Assembly: GCF_916618745.1 (NCBI RefSeq)
Contig: NZ_OU745373.1
Span: 1,874,501-1,938,500, forward strand
Length of the DNA stretch: 64,000 bases
Direction: 5' to 3'
Origin: Cardiobacterium sp. Marseille-Q4385
Lineage (GTDB): Bacteria > Pseudomonadota > Gammaproteobacteria > Cardiobacteriales > Cardiobacteriaceae
The notes beneath the pieces are model-generated. The model had not been told where the DNA came from. It made no database searches and worked only from the letters and a program-made list of their open reading frames with translations. The translations under genes and the position numbers were made by a program. How positions within the stretch are numbered: position 1 is the stretch's first letter; each line of letters opens with the position of its first letter. Of the stretch, positions 1 to 9,622 are shown in pieces.

Positions 1-32
1 CGCTACAAATTTATAAAACGCAAGAAAATCAC

Positions 33-920
33 ATGAGCCCACTAATCCAACTGGCCCGCCCGCGCACCCTGCCGCTCGCCTTCGCCGTCATCTGCTGCGG
101 CAACGCGCTCGCCTACCACGATGGCAGCTGGCATCCCCTCGTCTTCATCCTCGCGTTGCTGACCGCCCTCTCCCTGCAAATCCTCTCCAACATCGCCAAC
201 GATTACGGCGACGGCATACGCGGCACCGACCGTGCCCGTCCCGCCAGCGCCCCGCTCCGTCTCACTGCCAACGGCAGCGTCAGCCCCGCTTACATGCGCC
301 GCCTGCTCGTTGTCTGCACCCTCGCCAGCCTCGCTCTCGGTATTACGCTACTCAGCGTCAGCGCGCTTGACTGGCGCGGTTTCCTTGTCTTTCTCGGCCT
401 CGGCGCGCTTGCCATCACCGCCGCCATCACCTACACCGTTGGCCGCTGCGCCTACGGTTACCACGCCCTCGGCGAAATCAGCGTCTTCACCTTCTTCGGC
501 CTGCTTGGCGTCCTCGGCAGCTACTACCTGCAAAGCGGCGGCTGGCACCCGACCCTGCTCCTGCCCGCCGCCGGCAGCGGTCTGCTCGCCGCCGCCGTGC
601 TTAACATCAACAACATCCGCGACATCACCAGCGACCGCGCCGCCGACAAACAGACCCTTGCCGTCAAACTCGGCTTCGAGCGCGCCAAACAGTTCCAATA
701 CATCCTGTTAAGCGCGGCCAGCTGCTGCTACCTCATTTACGCCCTGCTTAACCAGGCCTACACCAGCCTGCTATGGCTGCTGCTCCTGCCACTCGTGAGC
801 ACACACGCCCGCGCCCTGCACCGCGCCGCCGACCAGATGAGCGCCGGCTGTGAACTGAAACGCATCGTCGGCTGCGCCTGCGGGGTAAACCTGCTGTTCA
901 GCCTGGGGCTGTGCTTATAA
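33..920 (+). CDS. menA: 1,4-dihydroxy-2-naphthoate polyprenyltransferase
   Basis: A 295-residue polytopic membrane protein of the UbiA prenyltransferase family. It attaches the polyprenyl tail to 1,4-dihydroxy-2-naphthoate in menaquinone synthesis at the inner membrane. The N-terminus (LARPRTLPLAFA) is typical of MenA. The first diphosphate/Mg-binding motif is visible as NDYGDGIRGTD near residue 56, and the second as NNIRDITSDRAADKQT near residue 192. The rest alternates hydrophobic segments, about eight or nine helices. The length fits the family. The ATG at 33 has only a weak A-rich upstream site. No other men gene is present in the window. Menaquinone suits the anaerobic fumarate/C4-dicarboxylate theme of fumC and the Dcu-like carrier further on. 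Confidence 0.93.
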   Translation: MSPLIQLARPRTLPLAFAVICCGNALAYHDGSWHPLVFILALLTALSLQILSNIANDYGDGIRGTDRARPASAPLRLTANGSVSPAYMRRLLVVCTLASLALGITLLSVSALDWRGFLVFLGLGALAITAAITYTVGRCAYGYHALGEISVFTFFGLLGVLGSYYLQSGGWHPTLLLPAAGSGLLAAAVLNINNIRDITSDRAADKQTLAVKLGFERAKQFQYILLSAASCCYLIYALLNQAYTSLLWLLLLPLVSTHARALHRAADQMSAGCELKRIVGCACGVNLLFSLGLCL

Positions 921-1005
921 AAGTCCGCTTACTACCTGCCAAGCGGCCATAGGTATCTATACTTCTCGCAGCGAGAAAAATCCCTTTAGGAAACAGAGGA
1001 CAATC

Positions 1006-1043
1006 CCTCCTCCCGCCTGCGGGAGGAGGTGTCGCGAAGCGAC
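1006..1043. repeat. intergenic double hairpin
   Basis: Two adjacent inverted repeats lie in the gap between menA and the IS630-type element. The first has an 11-bp perfect stem (CCTCCTCCCGC at 1006-1016 with its complement at 1019-1029). The second is GTCGC-gaa-GCGAC at 1031-1043. There is no clear U-run, so neither is a convincing terminator. The rest of 921-1193 shows no gene. Confidence 0.5.
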
Positions 1044-1207
1044 GGAGGAGGGCAAAAAAATGCCTGTCTGTCCCGCTCGATAAGGTTTGTCCTACGGACG
1101 AATGCCCTCACTTTGTCCCTATCCCGCAAGCGAGCGTGGGGTTTTCCTTTGTTTTCTCGGCTATTTTTGCGACTGCTGAGATAGGTAGATATCTATGGCT
1201 AATATAC

Positions 1208-1743
1208 TTAATTATTCACACATATATTAAATAATAGGTCAATATTATTTAATCGAAGTTTATTGCGAATAGATTTAATCCATGCCCATTTATGCTCGAT
1301 TGGGTTTAAGTTAGGGCTATAAGGTGGAAGCCATAATATCCTATGCCCATTCTTCTTTAATAAATCAGCTATCTCGCTGCTTTTATGAAAAGCTGCATTA
1401 TCCATCACAACTACACTGTTTTTTGGCAGTTCAGGTAACAAGGTTTGCTCCACCCACGCCTTAAAAATATCAGTATTAATGCTATGCTCGAACAAGCCAA
1501 CAGCAAATAGCTTGTTCTCATATACCGCACCTATAGCATTAACTTGATTTTTACCATGCCAATCATGCTCAGCGTAACAACGCTGTCCTCTAAGTGAATA
1601 ACCATATCGCCTGATCCAGTCTTTGCGGAAGCCACTCTCGTCAATATATACCAAAGGTAGTTTGCGCTTACGGAAGCAGGTCTGAAAACGTTGGAACCAA
1701 TTCCGTTTAATCGGACAAGCCTTGGGGTGTTTCAGTATCGTCT
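1208..1743 (-). CDS. IS630-type transposase, DDE catalytic part (orfB)
   Basis: The catalytic half of an IS630-family transposase. The frame opens after a TAA close to an A7 tract at 1742-1748 and reads through to 1208. The three acidic residues are visible as YIDESGF, VVVMDNAAFH and PYSPNLNPIEHKWA. An internal TTG at 1654 could be called as a start, but residues upstream of it (NWFQRFQ, FRKRKLPL) continue the family pattern. The natural product is therefore probably an orfA-orfB fusion made by -1 slippage on the A tract. No other damage is seen, so the element may be active. Confidence 0.8.
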
Positions 1744-2040
1744 TTTTTTACTAAATTTATTGCGTAGCATAGCCTTTCTGATAGCAGCGGGTGTGCATTT
1801 GAATCGTTTGGCACGTTCGCTTAGATAATCTGTTGGATACATCTCAATATCAGCCAGGAGTTCTTCTGTGCGGATCTTTTTCGGTGGTCGTTTTTGTGGT
1901 GTTTTGGCTTTTTCAGGATGTTTCTTCCAATTTTGAATGGTTGTGAAATGGATCCCAAATAGTGCAGCAGTAGTTCGAACCGATAATCCACGACTTAATG
2001 TTTCCAGGACTTTTTTACGAAAGTCGAGAGAGTAGGCCAT
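1732..2040 (-). CDS. IS630-type transposase, helix-turn-helix part (orfA)
   Basis: The DNA-binding half of the transposase, 102 residues from the ATG at 2040 (MAYSLDFRKKVL), which is the standard IS630 orfA start. The helix-turn-helix reads GLSVRTTAALFGIHFTTIQNW. It ends at TGA 1732, immediately after the A7 slippage tract that would shift ribosomes by -1 into the catalytic frame. An ATG further upstream at 2112 is in frame but lies outside the element, so I reject it as the start. Confidence 0.8.
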   Translation of the reverse strand: MAYSLDFRKKVLETLSRGLSVRTTAALFGIHFTTIQNWKKHPEKAKTPQKRPPKKIRTEELLADIEMYPTDYLSERAKRFKCTPAAIRKAMLRNKFSKKRRY

Positions 2041-2083
2041 AATCATTCTCCTGTATGAAAAAATAAGCATCTTAGCTATATGG

Positions 2084-2103
2084 TCAAGCGGCGTAAACAC
2101 TGA
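2084..2103 (+). repeat. dispersed AAGCGG-GATAAA repeat, copy 1
   Basis: TCAAGCGGCGTAAACACTGA matches the short repeat seen throughout the window (core AAGCGGGATAAA followed by an ACCGG-like block). It sits just outside the IS630 right end. Confidence 0.6.
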
Positions 2104-2155
2104 CCCCGTCAAGCGACACCGTTACCGGGCCTATCAAGGAGAAGAGACCGTCCAC

Positions 2156-2189
2156 AAAAAAACCGCCTGTACGATGCAGGCGGTTTTTT
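2156..2189 (-). terminator. rho-independent terminator of gdhA
   Basis: ACCGCCTG / CAGGCGGT stem with an A7 tract on one side and a T6 tract on the other. It lies 22 bases beyond the gdhA stop, so it suits minus-strand termination and could act in both directions. Confidence 0.85.
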
Positions 2190-2210
2190 GCAAGCGTTGC
2201 GCGCCGGGAT

Positions 2211-3566
<1,356 letters not shown>

Positions 3567-3822
3567 TTATGGATGGGAAGCGCTGAATCTACACCTATTG
3601 CAACGCATCGTAAAATATTTCTTTTATTGTTATTTTTCACAGACTTTTCCACGATATAAACCAGGCTGTAACGGGATATGAACATCATCAGGTAAAGACC
3701 CAACCGCCATAACATTTCGGTTTGACAGGATGCAGTAGAGGCGATACATTCCACTTCCCGATTTTATGCCTTCCTTCATGCAAGAAGGGGATAAAACCAT
3801 TCACCGTTTAATGGGGGAAACT

Positions 3823-4095
3823 ATGAGCCATTCCGTTATCTCCGTCGTCGGCAAAGACCGTATCGGTATTGTGTACGACGTATCCAAAATCCTGACTGAA
3901 AACCGCATCAGCATTATCAATATCAGCCAGCAACTGATGGGCGAATTCTTTACCATGATTATTCTGGTTGATACCGCGCAATGCCCGAAATCGCGGCAGG
4001 AAATGCTCGACATCTTCGCACAGGCCAGCCAGGCACTTGCGCTGGACATCCGCATGCAGAATGAGGAGCTGTTCAACGCCATGCACCGGATTTGA
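3823..4095 (+). CDS. ACT domain protein, UPF0237 family
   Basis: A single ACT domain of 90 residues (MSHSVISVVGKDRIGIVYDVS...). I chose the ATG at 3823 because GGGGGAAA lies just upstream and homologues start there; the in-frame ATG at 3766 would add an unlikely extension. ACT domains usually bind amino acids and regulate. In many bacteria this small gene sits directly before a UPF0210/DUF711 gene, and the two are thought to work together. Here the DUF711 gene lies 1.3 kb downstream, with two lipoprotein genes between. The biochemical role is not established. Confidence 0.85.
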   Translation: MSHSVISVVGKDRIGIVYDVSKILTENRISIINISQQLMGEFFTMIILVDTAQCPKSRQEMLDIFAQASQALALDIRMQNEELFNAMHRI

Positions 4096-4126
4096 TTTTC
4101 AAGCTTCTTAAAACAGTAAAATAGTC

Positions 4127-4726
4127 ATGAACAAAATCACGTTATTAATCACCATTTTCTTGCTTTCAGCTTGTACTACCCCCGTATCAGAACAGCAGGA
4201 TTGCACAGGGTTAACTGCCCTGAATGTCTTGCAGTTCAACAAAGAAAGCCATTTATTTATGAAGCATGATGCCAAATTCTATCGGCGATACGGTATGGAA
4301 ACTGCTTCAATGCCAACAACAATATTGGTACAGGCATGTCAAAATATACACGATGGCAGTAAAAATATTGTGATGTATAGCAACTTATGGGGCAGAGTTA
4401 TCTATTGTACCCAATCTGTTTCCGATAGTCTGAAAACGTATGACGCATTTCTACATTGGGCAAAGCAGCCAGCAACAGACCGACAGAAAACCTTGCCTCA
4501 AATAAATCAGCAACTTTCAGCTACTCAATGCACGGATTCCACCGCACCGAAATCTGACGCTCCGTGGTATGCGGATATTGAGTGGTCAACACAAGAACCA
4601 CTGCTGATTTCGAATGCTAGAAATCCCAGTTTGCATGGAATGTTCAGCAATCAAACTGTCGCTTTTACAGCGGACGAAATCGAACATCTGCGTAACCAAA
4701 TTTTCAAGTATGGAGAACAGAAATGA
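4127..4726 (+). CDS. putative lipoprotein, unknown function
   Basis: A 199-residue protein with a clear lipoprotein signal: a charged N-terminus, a hydrophobic stretch and lipobox LLSAC at residues 12-16, so it is probably anchored in the outer membrane facing the periplasm. The body is polar with several cysteines and shows no recognised domain. It overlaps the next lipoprotein gene by four bases (ATGA), so the two are likely translated together. The gene is clearly more A+T-rich than the flanking ACT and DUF711 genes, suggesting later insertion. Confidence 0.72.
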   Translation: MNKITLLITIFLLSACTTPVSEQQDCTGLTALNVLQFNKESHLFMKHDAKFYRRYGMETASMPTTILVQACQNIHDGSKNIVMYSNLWGRVIYCTQSVSDSLKTYDAFLHWAKQPATDRQKTLPQINQQLSATQCTDSTAPKSDAPWYADIEWSTQEPLLISNARNPSLHGMFSNQTVAFTADEIEHLRNQIFKYGEQK

Positions 4727-5319
4727 AGTATGACCAAACCCTTATTATTAGTTTTCTGTGTCTACATCTAGGTGCTTGTGTAGAGGGCGGAGGATATATG
4801 GCCTCGCGTATATTCAATAAAAATTCAACGCTTACCTTTCCATCTTTTCAAGACACCCAACTTTCAGAGGATGGTAATGCATTGCTAAAACAATATCTTG
4901 GAGATTATCAGGTCAAAAAATCCTGGGGTAATATTGTGGATAACACACAGTTAGTTAAGATCAGATTTGATAATAATAAAGTTAGCCTGTCCGTTTACCC
5001 GGAAAATTGGACAGTCCCTCATTACAAGATGGAATTTGAGACCTGTGATATTGTAAAAAAATTGAGCAAATATCACCGACTGCAAAAAGTCAACCAACAT
5101 TTGGAATGCTACGGAAGAGCCTCAGATGGCTTGATTACTTCAATGGAGCTCGGCAGGCCTACAGCAGATAGCACGGGATTTTCTCCCAATCTTGAATTTC
5201 TTACGTCTATATTGATAGACGGCAGGCAAGTTCCTATCAACCAATTCGATTATGTGTTGTCTTATCTAACATGGATAGATGCACCTGAACCGTTGCTGGG
5301 GTTGGAAAAAATCCGATAA
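4723..5319 (+). CDS. putative lipoprotein, unknown function
   Basis: A 198-residue protein with a second lipoprotein signal; lipobox LGAC lies near residues 16-19. The start overlaps the stop of the previous lipoprotein gene. No known domain is recognised. The mature part is mixed charge and looks globular. The pair forms an A+T-rich cassette inside an otherwise G+C-rich region. The gene ends 58 bases before the DUF711 start. Confidence 0.68.
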   Translation: MKYDQTLIISFLCLHLGACVEGGGYMASRIFNKNSTLTFPSFQDTQLSEDGNALLKQYLGDYQVKKSWGNIVDNTQLVKIRFDNNKVSLSVYPENWTVPHYKMEFETCDIVKKLSKYHRLQKVNQHLECYGRASDGLITSMELGRPTADSTGFSPNLEFLTSILIDGRQVPINQFDYVLSYLTWIDAPEPLLGLEKIR

Positions 5320-5377
5320 CCCCTGTTTTCAGGCTGCCTTAACTCGATTTTTCACACCCATCCCCACAATAATTCCC

Positions 5378-6736
5378 ATGACGCAAATTCATTCCACCGA
5401 AATCCTCGAAACCATCCGCATGGTGTCCGAGCAAAACTTTGATGTGCGCACCATCACCATCGGCATTGACCTGCACGACTGCATCTCGCCCGACATCGAT
5501 ACGCTCAACCGCAACATCTACAACAAAATCACCCGTATCGGCAAAGATCTGGTCGCGACTGCTACGGCACTCTCCGCCAAATACGGGGTGCCCATCGTCA
5601 ACCAGCGCATTGCCGTCACACCGATCGCGCAAATCGCTGCCGCGACCGGGGCGGACAGCTATGTGAGCGTGGCAGAGACGCTGGACAAAGCCGCCAAAGC
5701 CATCGGCGTCTCCTTCATCGGTGGCTTCTCCGCCCTGGTGCACAAAGGCCTCTCACCTGCCGATTGCGTCCTGATCGCCAGCATCCCGGAAGCGATGCGC
5801 ACGACCGACATCGTCTGCGCCTCGATCAACATCGGCAGCACCCGCGCCGGCATCAATATGGACGCGGTCAAGCTCGCAGCGGACACCATCAAGCACACTG
5901 CCGCCATCACCCCAGAAGGCTTCGGCTGCGCCAAAATCGTCGTCTTCTGCAACGCCGTCGAGGACAACCCCTTCATGGCGGGCGCCTTCCACGGCGCGGG
6001 CGAAGCGGACGCCGTCATCAACGTCGGCGTCTCCGGCCCAGGTGTAGTGCAAGCGGCGCTGCAACACTGCGACGGCAAGAACCTCACTGAAATCGCCGAA
6101 GTCGTCAAAAAAACCGCCTTCAAAATTACCCGCGTCGGCGAACTCATCGGCCAGGAAGCGGCGCGACTCCTCGGCATCCCCTTCGGCATCCTCGACCTCT
6201 CGCTTGCGCCCACCCCGGCCGTCGGCGACAGCGTTGCCCGCATTCTCGAAGCGATGGGCCTCAGCGTCTGCGGTACGCACGGCACCACCGCCGCCCTTGC
6301 CCTGCTGAACGACGCGGTGAAAAAAGGCGGGATGATGGCCTCATCCGCCGTTGGCGGCCTGAGCGGCGCCTTCATCCCCGTCTCCGAAGACGAAGGCATG
6401 ATTGCTGCCGCTGCCAGCGGCGTCCTCACCCTGGACAAACTCGAAGCGATGACGGCAGTGTGCTCCGTTGGTCTCGACATGGTTGCCGTGCCGGGCGACA
6501 CCCCGGCGGCGACCATTGCGGGCATCATCGCCGACGAAGCCGCCATCGGCATGATCAACAGCAAAACCACCGCCGTGCGCATCATCCCCGTACCGGGCAA
6601 AGGCGTGGGCGAACGCGTCGAATTCGGCGGCCTACTCGGCTACGCGCCGATTATGCCGGTCAAGACGGGCTCGTGTGCGGACTTCATCGCGCGCGGTGGC
6701 CGCATCCCCGCATCGGTACAGTCGATGAAAAACTGA
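5378..6736 (+). CDS. DUF711 family protein (UPF0210)
   Basis: A 452-residue cytoplasmic protein. I set the start at ATG 5378 ([19 protein letters not shown]), where the family begins; an in-frame ATG at 5279 overlaps the previous gene. Conserved stretches include [22 protein letters not shown] and [15 protein letters not shown]. The length matches the family. DUF711 proteins are distantly related in fold to glycyl-radical enzymes but their reaction is unknown. They are usually paired with a UPF0237 ACT protein, as they nearly are here. Confidence 0.88.
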   Translation: MTQIHSTEILETIRMVSEQNFDVRTITIGIDLHDCISPDIDTLNRNIYNKITRIGKDLVATATALSAKYGVPIVNQRIAVTPIAQIAAATGADSYVSVAETLDKAAKAIGVSFIGGFSALVHKGLSPADCVLIASIPEAMRTTDIVCASINIGSTRAGINMDAVKLAADTIKHTAAITPEGFGCAKIVVFCNAVEDNPFMAGAFHGAGEADAVINVGVSGPGVVQAALQHCDGKNLTEIAEVVKKTAFKITRVGELIGQEAARLLGIPFGILDLSLAPTPAVGDSVARILEAMGLSVCGTHGTTAALALLNDAVKKGGMMASSAVGGLSGAFIPVSEDEGMIAAAASGVLTLDKLEAMTAVCSVGLDMVAVPGDTPAATIAGIIADEAAIGMINSKTTAVRIIPVPGKGVGERVEFGGLLGYAPIMPVKTGSCADFIARGGRIPASVQSMKN

Positions 6737-6840
6737 TGGAAATCATCCTCTTCGTCGGTGAGTAGGCGGATATAGTCGAATAAATAAAAAAAGCAGCACA
6801 AGGTGCGTTACCGCAGGCGGTACGGGCAGTACGGCGGGTT

Positions 6841-6874
6841 CCCATAAAAATAGCGTAGCGATTTTTTTATGGGG
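6841..6874. repeat. inverted repeat, CCCATAAAAAT type
   Basis: CCCATAAAAAT and ATTTTTTTATGGG face each other around TAGCGTAGCG-like spacer bases. This could be a second stem downstream of the DUF711 gene. The 6737-7043 gap holds this, a terminator and two dispersed repeats, but no gene. Confidence 0.45.
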
Positions 6875-6911
6875 CCCGGTCAGGCGGTGCAACGCCTAGA
6901 TGTTTAACTAT

Positions 6912-6943
6912 AAAGAAACCGCTGCCCGTGCAGCGGTTTCTTT
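6912..6943. terminator. rho-independent terminator, bidirectional
   Basis: AAAGAAACCGCTGC-ccg-tGCAGCGGTTTCTTT is a near-perfect stem between two convergent genes, DUF711 (+) and the MFS transporter (-). Confidence 0.8.
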
Positions 6944-6947
6944 ATGT

Positions 6948-7009
6948 GCCAAGCGTGATAAACACCGGTTTCCCGGGCGCCCGTCAAGCGGAATAAGCAC
7001 CGGCTTTGC
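6948..7009 (+). repeat. dispersed AAGCGG-GATAAA repeat, tandem pair
   Basis: Two copies lie 35 bases apart, GCCAAGCGTGATAAACACCG at 6948 and GTCAAGCGGAATAAGCACCG at 6983. Each is followed by a GGTTT/GGCTTTGC tail, as in other copies. Confidence 0.6.
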
Positions 7010-7043
7010 AGCGATTACCAAAAATGATGCAAGCAGCGGCAAC

Positions 7044-8366
7044 CTACCCCGCGCTGATTTCTTCCAGCGTCCGCCCTTTGGTTTCCTCGCCGAGGACGAC
7101 AATCACCACGACCACCGCCGCCAGCACAAGGGCAAACATCACAAAAATCCGCGCGAAGCCCGCGCTGCTGCCGCTCATCCCCGCCACCACCAGCGGCGCG
7201 ATAATGCCGCCGATACGGCCAATTGCACCGGCCCACCCCGCGCCGAAAGCACGGCAACGCACCGGATAGAGTTCCGGCGTATAGGTATAGAGCACCCCCC
7301 AGGCACCGAGGTTAAAGAAGGACATCAGACTGCCCCAGAGCATGATGTCGTTCGTGCTCGTGCTGTGTCCGAAGCAGTAGGCGCAGAGCGCGCAGGCGCC
7401 GAGAAAACCGGCCAGAGTCGCCTTGCGCCCAATGATTTCCACCAGCACGGCGGCGGCGAAGTAGCCGGGCAGTTGCGCAAGAATCATCACCAGCACATAG
7501 CGGAAAGTTTTCACCACGACAAAGCCTTGTTCCGCCAGCAGTTTGGGCAGCCAGGTAAAAATACCGTAGTAAGAAAAAACAATGCCGAACCAGATCAGCC
7601 ACAGCATCAGCGTGCGTCTGGCAAACGGCGCCTGCCACAGCTCAATAAGGCGGTTACGCGTTTTCGCTGGGGCGGACGGGGCGATTGCGGTCGCGGTAGG
7701 TGTTAGCCCCGCCTGGCTTTCGAGGCGGCAGAGCAGGGTGTGCGCTTCATCCAGACGGTTCGCCGCCAGCAAATAAGCCACGGATTCAGGCAGGCGTTTC
7801 CACACGGCGAAAGCATAGAACAGCGGCACGGCGCCAGCGAAGAAAGCGCTACGCCAGCCGTAGTGCGGGATGAGGTAGTAGGAAACAAGGGCAGCGGCGA
7901 GCCAGCCCAATCCCCAAAAACTTTCCAGCAGGACGATGAAACGGCCACGCAGGCGGGGCGGTGCATATTCGCTCACCAGCGACACCGCAACCGGCAATTG
8001 CCCGCCGAGGCCGAAGCCGACCCAGAAGCGGCAGATAAGCAAAAACGGCAGATTGGGCGCCAGCGCGCAAAGACCGGTAGCAGCGCCATAGAGCACCATG
8101 GTGACAGCGAAAACATTGCGGCGGCCGAAGCGGTCAGCCGCCCAGCCACTCAATACCGCACCAAGCGCCATGCCGATGAAGCCGACGCTGACAATCCAGC
8201 CGGATTGCTGCGCGTCAAGCTGCCATTCACTTGCCAGGGTAACGAGGACAAAGGACACCATGCCGGTATCCATCGCATCGAACAGCCAACCCAGACCAAT
8301 GAGACCGAGCAGGCGGAAATGGAAGCGGGATAGTGGCAAGGCGTGCAGCCGGCTAAGAATATCCAT
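7044..8366 (-). CDS. MFS transporter, AAHS/NiaP-like
   Basis: A 440-residue major facilitator protein with about 12 membrane segments. The loop 2-3 signature reads GWAADRFGRR near residues 73-82, and PESVAYLL near residue 195 resembles the sugar/aromatic-acid:H+ symporter group. A membrane-embedded DAMD sits in helix 1, as in niacin and aromatic acid carriers. The substrate cannot be told from sequence. The gene stands alone, converging on DUF711. The start at 8366 has GAGGAACTCC-type bases on the coding side (AAGGAGTTCCTC upstream). Confidence 0.85.
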   Translation of the reverse strand: MDILSRLHALPLSRFHFRLLGLIGLGWLFDAMDTGMVSFVLVTLASEWQLDAQQSGWIVSVGFIGMALGAVLSGWAADRFGRRNVFAVTMVLYGAATGLCALAPNLPFLLICRFWVGFGLGGQLPVAVSLVSEYAPPRLRGRFIVLLESFWGLGWLAAALVSYYLIPHYGWRSAFFAGAVPLFYAFAVWKRLPESVAYLLAANRLDEAHTLLCRLESQAGLTPTATAIAPSAPAKTRNRLIELWQAPFARRTLMLWLIWFGIVFSYYGIFTWLPKLLAEQGFVVVKTFRYVLVMILAQLPGYFAAAVLVEIIGRKATLAGFLGACALCAYCFGHSTSTNDIMLWGSLMSFFNLGAWGVLYTYTPELYPVRCRAFGAGWAGAIGRIGGIIAPLVVAGMSGSSAGFARIFVMFALVLAAVVVVIVVLGEETKGRTLEEISAG

Positions 8367-8613
8367 GAGGAACTCCTTGGGTTTAGTGTGTTTTTACTGA
8401 TAAGGTGCATAAATTATAACGCAGGCTGAATATTGCTGATGCTGCATGAGAACGTGGCGGTGAATGACAGGGTGGCAGTGGCCCTGTGGCCGGTAAGCGG
8501 GAAGATGTTTTTGCCATCCGTTGGTGGCGGAATTTGACCCGAACGAAGATAGACTATCCCGGACGGTAACCATACCGCTTGATGACTCATCCCAACCACA
8601 ACAACGACAATCT

Positions 8614-9519
8614 ATGGCACGTAAAAAAATCCACGGCGTCCTCCTGCTCGACAAACCCGTCGGCATCAGCAGCAACAGCGCCCTGCAACAAGTCCGCTGG
8701 CTTTACCAGGCCGAAAAAGCCGGGCACGGCGGCACCCTCGACCCCTTCGCCAGCGGTCTCTTGCCTGTCCTCTTCGGTGAAGCGGCTAAATTTGGCCGCT
8801 ACTACCTTGACGGCGACAAAACCTACGAAGCTACCCTTGCCTTCGGTTACGAGACGGACAGCGGCGATCTTACCGGCACGCCTACCCGCCATGCGCCTGT
8901 GCCCAATCTTGACTGCGTGGACTGGGCTGCCCTTTGCGCCTGCTTCAGCGGCGCGCAACAACAAACTCCGCCCGCTTACTCCGCGCTGAAAATCGGCGGC
9001 GAACGCGCTTACGATCTCGCCCGACGCGGCGAAACCCCAGAACTCGCCGCCCGCCCCATCACCATCCACGAACTGCACTATCTCGGCCCCGATCTCGCCG
9101 TGGCGGATAGCGCCCGTTTTCGCGTGCGGTGCAGCAAAGGCACCTACATTCGCAGCCTGCTGCAAGACCTCGCTGCTGCCCTGGATAGCGCTGGGCACAC
9201 CGCCGCGCTGCGCCGCCTTGCTGTCGCCCAGCACCACGACATGACCCCGCTCGCCACCCTGCGCGATTGGCAGGAAAACGGCGACGAGGCCGCCATGCAG
9301 CGCATCCTGCTTCCGCTGGATACTTGCACCGCCCACTTGCCGCGTCTCGACATCCCCGCTGCCAAACAGCGCTTCATCCGTAACGGCAACGACATCGCCT
9401 GCGCCAACGCCGGCGGCGAATACGCCCTCTATGCCGACGGCACCTTCATCGGCGTCGGCCTCGGCAAAGACGACCGCATCTATCCCGTGCGTCTCTGTGC
9501 CCTACTGCCCATAGGGTAA
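8614..9519 (+). CDS. truB: tRNA pseudouridine(55) synthase
   Basis: A 301-residue enzyme that isomerises U55 in the T-loop of tRNAs. The start ATG at 8614 gives the canonical opening MARKKIHGVLLLDKPVGISSN. The catalytic aspartate is in GHGGTLDPFASG near residue 40. Further family motifs are TPPAYSALKIGGERAYDLAR and KGTYIRSLLQDL. The C-terminus resembles a small PUA-like domain. No rbfA or rpsO is adjacent, so the gene is outside its common infB operon context. An in-frame ATG upstream at 8521 would add about 31 unlikely residues. Confidence 0.95.
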   Translation: MARKKIHGVLLLDKPVGISSNSALQQVRWLYQAEKAGHGGTLDPFASGLLPVLFGEAAKFGRYYLDGDKTYEATLAFGYETDSGDLTGTPTRHAPVPNLDCVDWAALCACFSGAQQQTPPAYSALKIGGERAYDLARRGETPELAARPITIHELHYLGPDLAVADSARFRVRCSKGTYIRSLLQDLAAALDSAGHTAALRRLAVAQHHDMTPLATLRDWQENGDEAAMQRILLPLDTCTAHLPRLDIPAAKQRFIRNGNDIACANAGGEYALYADGTFIGVGLGKDDRIYPVRLCALLPIG

Positions 9520-9529
9520 GTGGCTCGCG

Positions 9530-9556
9530 GCCAGACGGGATAAAACCCGGTTTGGG
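9530..9556 (+). repeat. dispersed AAGCGG-GATAAA repeat
   Basis: GCCAGACGGGATAAAACCCG then GTTTGGG, ten bases after the truB stop and just before the terminator at 9581. Confidence 0.6.
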
Positions 9557-9580
9557 AGACAGCAGGCAGCGGTACATAAA

Positions 9581-9606
9581 AAATCCGACGCCGGGGCGTC
9601 GGATTT
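9581..9606. terminator. terminator between convergent truB and GH26 gene
   Basis: AAATCCGACGCC-gg-GGCGTCGGATTT is a perfect stem with A- and T-rich flanks. It can serve both truB (+) and the mannanase-like gene (-). Confidence 0.88.
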
Positions 9607-9622
9607 TGATTTGCTGATGGCA

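Larger units (their letters stand above)
1194..2080 (-). mobile_element. IS630-family insertion sequence
   Basis: The element carries two overlapping transposase frames on the minus strand. Its ends form an imperfect inverted repeat: TGGCTAATATACTTA inward from about 1196, against TAGCTAAGATGCTTA read inward from about 2078. Both ends are flanked by TA, as expected for IS630/Tc1-type insertion at TA. Total length is about 0.89 kb. The right end abuts a copy of the dispersed AAGCGG-type repeat at 2084. The family call rests on the DDE motifs and frame organisation; the exact ends are my reading. Confidence 0.75.

Noticed and set aside
5659..6600. 313-codon minus-strand frame
   Set aside because: Antisense to the DUF711 gene, no family features.
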